NCBI RefSeq assembly: GCF_013340205.1
Contig: NZ_BJTG01000006.1
Location: 62,001-126,000, forward strand
DNA: 64,000 bases
Source of the DNA: Anaeromyxobacter diazotrophicus
Lineage (GTDB): Bacteria > Myxococcota > Myxococcia > Myxococcales > Anaeromyxobacteraceae
Direction: 5' to 3'
Shown here: piece after piece, positions 61,744 to 64,000 of the stretch
How the letters are laid out: each line of letters begins with the position of its first letter
Numbering within the stretch: position 1 is the first letter of the stretch
Translations under genes and position numbers: made by a program
The notes under the pieces: generated by a model
What the model was told of the DNA's origin: nothing
The model's input: only the letters and a program-made list of their open reading frames with translations
Database searches by the model: none

Positions 61744-63650
61744 GCCACCCGACCGGAGGCGAGGTCGCCTGGCGCCCCGACCCGCTCGACGTGTCCATCG
61801 ACATCGTCGGGGCGTGCAACCTGGCGTGCCCGGCGTGCGGTCACGGAAACTCCCCGGGTGCGAATCGGTCGATGGGGGCGATGGGGCTCGAGCTGTTCGA
61901 GCGGATCCTGGACAAGGTGGAGCGCGAGGCGGCCCCCGCGCGACCGCGGATCCACCTCTTCAACTGGGGCGAGCCCTTGCTGCACCCGCAGGCTCCCGAG
62001 TTCATCCGGCGCGTGAAGGCGCGCGGGCTCTGCTGCCGGCTCTCGTCCAACCTCGTCCGGCCGAGGGACCTGCGCGGTGTCGTCGCCGCGCGCCCAGACT
62101 GGCTGAGGGTCTCGGTGTCCGGCTTCACGCAGCCGGTCTATGGCCAGACCCATCGCGGCGGCGACGTCGAGCGCGTGAAGGAGAACATGCGCCTCCTCCG
62201 GTCGTACATGGACGAGCTCGGCGCCCCGATCGCGGTGGAGGTGAACTACCACGTGTACCGGCACAACTGCGGGCCGGAGTACACGGCGATGCAGGCGTTC
62301 GCCCGCGAGCTGGGGTTCCACTTCGAGCCGATCTGGTCGGTCGCGGGATCGGCGGACAAGGTGCTCGCCTGGCTCGAGCACGGCGTTCCGGAGTCCGACC
62401 GCCCGCACGTCGAGCGCCTGGTGCACCGGCCCGAGGAATCGCGCGACATCTCCAACCGGTACCGTCACTTGCTCTCCCCCGGTGAGTGCGCGTTGCGCAA
62501 CTCCGTGCTGATCAACTCGGACGGGAGCGTCGACCTCTGCTGCGCAGTGTACGACGTGCCGCCCGTGGCGGAGAGCTTCCTCGAGACGACGGCCGAGGAC
62601 CTCCAGGCCGCGAAGCGCCGGGCGCCCATCTGCGAGCGGTGCATGGAGCAGGGGCTGCACCTCACTTACCTGTACGCCGGCAAGGCGGAGCGCGATGCGC
62701 GAGGGCTGGCCATTCTGGCCGCGGAGCAAGTCGCCGGGACCCACGCCAGCGTCGTGACACGGGAGGAAACGATGAGCACTACGCTTCCAGTCGAGCGTCG
62801 CCAGGATTCGGTCGAAGCCGCGCGGGGCGGGGCGAAGGCCACCGAGGCGGACGAGCTCCTCCCCGCCGGGGCCGGCGTCGAGCGTACGGCGCGGTCGGTC
62901 GCGGGCGGGCTCACGGCAGTCAGGGCTCGTTACCTCGATCTCATGAAGCGCTGCATCCTCAACCTGATCTACGAGGACGACGACATGCTCCGGAAGCAGT
63001 CGTTCTCCGCGGCGATGCGCCGCGACGGCCAGGACTGGCCGGCTGTCGCCCACTCCATGATCGGCCAGCGGAGGATGGACAACGTGCAGGCCTGCGTCGA
63101 GGACGTGATCCGGCGGGGCGTGCCAGGCGACCTCATCGAGACCGGGGTCTGGCGGGGCGGGACCACCATCCTCATGCGCTCCATCCTGGAGGCCTACGGC
63201 GTCTCGGATCGGCGCGTGTGGGTCGCCGATTCGTTCGCGGGGCTCCCCGAGCCGGACGCGGAGAAGTACCCGCACGACGCGGGCGACACGTTCCACACCT
63301 ATCCAGAGCTCGCGATCTCGGTGGAGAAGGTCCAGGAGAACTTCGCTCGCTACGGGCTGCTGGACGATCAGGTCCGATTCCTCGAGGGCTGGTTCAAGGA
63401 CACGCTGCCCACGGCGCCCATCGAGCGCATCGCGGTCGCCCGGCTGGACGGCGACATGTACGAGTCCACGATGGACGCGCTCCAGGCCCTCTACCCGAAG
63501 CTCTCGATCGGCGGGTACCTCATCGTCGACGACTACGGCGCGGTGCCCGGCTGCAAGGAGGCGGTGGACGGGTATCGCCGAGCGCACGCCATCACCGAGC
63601 CGATCGAGCGGGCGGACTGGACGGGGGTCTACTGGCGGCGCGAGCGCTGA
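61740..63650 (+). CDS. Radical SAM/SPASM - TylF methyltransferase fusion
   Basis: One open frame of 636 residues joins two enzymes. Residues 1-344 are a radical SAM protein with cluster cysteines in CNLACPAC (26, 30, 33) and a SPASM-type C-terminal cysteine set (GECALRNSV, DLCCAVYD and ICERCMEQG). Residues 345-636 are a TylF/macrocin-type O-methyltransferase (DLIETGVWRGGTTILMRSIL, VWVADSFAGLPEPD, VARLDGDMYESTMDALQALY and LIVDDYGAVPGC). At the junction an ATG (62772) follows a strong GGGAGGAAACG ribosome-binding site, so the second part may also be made alone. The pair suggests modification of a sugar or peptide. Confidence 0.8.
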   Translation: MSHPTGGEVAWRPDPLDVSIDIVGACNLACPACGHGNSPGANRSMGAMGLELFERILDKVEREAAPARPRIHLFNWGEPLLHPQAPEFIRRVKARGLCCRLSSNLVRPRDLRGVVAARPDWLRVSVSGFTQPVYGQTHRGGDVERVKENMRLLRSYMDELGAPIAVEVNYHVYRHNCGPEYTAMQAFARELGFHFEPIWSVAGSADKVLAWLEHGVPESDRPHVERLVHRPEESRDISNRYRHLLSPGECALRNSVLINSDGSVDLCCAVYDVPPVAESFLETTAEDLQAAKRRAPICERCMEQGLHLTYLYAGKAERDARGLAILAAEQVAGTHASVVTREETMSTTLPVERRQDSVEAARGGAKATEADELLPAGAGVERTARSVAGGLTAVRARYLDLMKRCILNLIYEDDDMLRKQSFSAAMRRDGQDWPAVAHSMIGQRRMDNVQACVEDVIRRGVPGDLIETGVWRGGTTILMRSILEAYGVSDRRVWVADSFAGLPEPDAEKYPHDAGDTFHTYPELAISVEKVQENFARYGLLDDQVRFLEGWFKDTLPTAPIERIAVARLDGDMYESTMDALQALYPKLSIGGYLIVDDYGAVPGCKEAVDGYRRAHAITEPIERADWTGVYWRRER

Positions 63651-63683
63651 CAGGTCGCGTGCGCCCTCTGCTATCGTGAGCCG

Positions 63684-64000
63684 GTGTCAGCCTCCCGCCC
63701 GCGCGCCCTCTCCTACCTCGCCTACCGCGCGCTGCTCGCTCACCCGCTGAAGCGCCTGCGCCAGCGGGGCACCGGGCTCGACCGGTTCCTCGCGAACTAC
63801 GCGGGCGAGGGCCTGGTCCCGACGCACCCGGACGACCGCGCCGTCGGGGAGGCGGCCAGCGCCTGCGTCGGGTGCGGGCTGTGCGAGGCCGGGTGCGAGC
63901 TCGCCACCGCGGTGCCGTCGATCCGCTCGCTCGGGCTCCACGCCGCCTTCCGGCTCTACGGGAAGAGCAGCGCCGAGCTCCCGCACGCGGCCGAGGCGCT
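63684..64000 (+). CDS. 4Fe-4S domain protein (partial, cut by window end)
   Basis: The first 105 codons of a protein that runs off the window. After a basic start (ALSYLAYRALLAHPLKRLRQ) comes one cluster motif CVGCGLCEAGCEL (about 60-72), which has glutamate where ferredoxins usually have proline. I cannot name the family. It begins 33 bases after the radical SAM-TylF gene on the same strand. The start is GTG with GAG seven to nine bases upstream. Confidence 0.6.
   Translation, partial: MSASRPRALSYLAYRALLAHPLKRLRQRGTGLDRFLANYAGEGLVPTHPDDRAVGEAASACVGCGLCEAGCELATAVPSIRSLGLHAAFRLYGKSSAELPHAAEA

Overview
The window looks like chromosomal DNA from a very GC-rich myxobacterium-type deltaproteobacterium, most likely Anaeromyxobacter or a close relative. 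This is inferred from gene content: Shewanella-style lactate genes, paired zinc-ribbon/FHA proteins, paired lysine aminomutase genes, a large hybrid sensor kinase and a sigma-54-type promoter. No marker gene proves it. I see 52 protein-coding genes, two of them cut by the window ends. I see no rRNA, tRNA, CRISPR array, insertion sequence or prophage.

Layout. 1-7082: the start of a divergent nuoA-like gene, then a respiratory complex I operon nuoA-B-C-D-G-H-I without E, F or J-N. 7165-15017: an AmpG-like permease and PolX (minus strand), a lipoprotein-moaB-TIGR02757 set, a DAC-domain (cyclic di-AMP synthase family) gene, dksA and a zinc-ribbon/double-FHA gene. 15112-22767: a lactate module with an FAD/Fe-S D-lactate dehydrogenase, lactate permease and the LutABC (LldEFG) L-lactate complex, followed by a transglutaminase-like gene. 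23418-30538: a second FHA gene beside a DUF4388-like gene, the (p)ppGpp synthetase/hydrolase, ridA and two divergent lysine 2,3-aminomutase paralogues. 30535-38153: dedA, spoIID, then the classical queA-tgt-yajC-secD-secF run. 38374-43614: a possible operon of a VKOR-like protein, a glycogen debranching enzyme, a short-chain dehydrogenase and a cytochrome b/molybdopterin fusion. 43660-53315: an AI-2E family permease coupled to a truncated STAS-MlaE protein, a double-kinase hybrid histidine kinase, recJ, a YHS protein and aspS. 53433-64000: a three-part glycosyltransferase, glpAB, and a probable glycan/secondary-metabolite set (methyltransferase, WbsX-like protein, radical SAM-TylF fusion) behind a good sigma-54 promoter, then a cut Fe-S protein.

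Functionally the window combines electron input into a quinone pool (complex I, D- and L-lactate, glycerol 3-phosphate), stringent-response and nucleotide signalling (Rel, DksA, DAC), protein export and queuosine modification, and cell-surface glycan chemistry. Several promoters share a TTGNCN-17-TWRSNT pattern. At dld, the lipoprotein gene, rel and the first FHA gene the -10 box lies only about 9-13 bases from the start codon with no Shine-Dalgarno sequence, which suggests short-leader or leaderless transcripts.

The most unusual items are the radical SAM-TylF fusion with an internal ribosome-binding site, the sigma-54 promoter in front of that cluster, a palindromic repeat translated inside glpB, the DAC protein with an altered RHR motif, the STAS-MlaE remnant, the hairpin arrays between nuoD/nuoG and ridA/kamA, and the cytochrome b-molybdopterin fusion.
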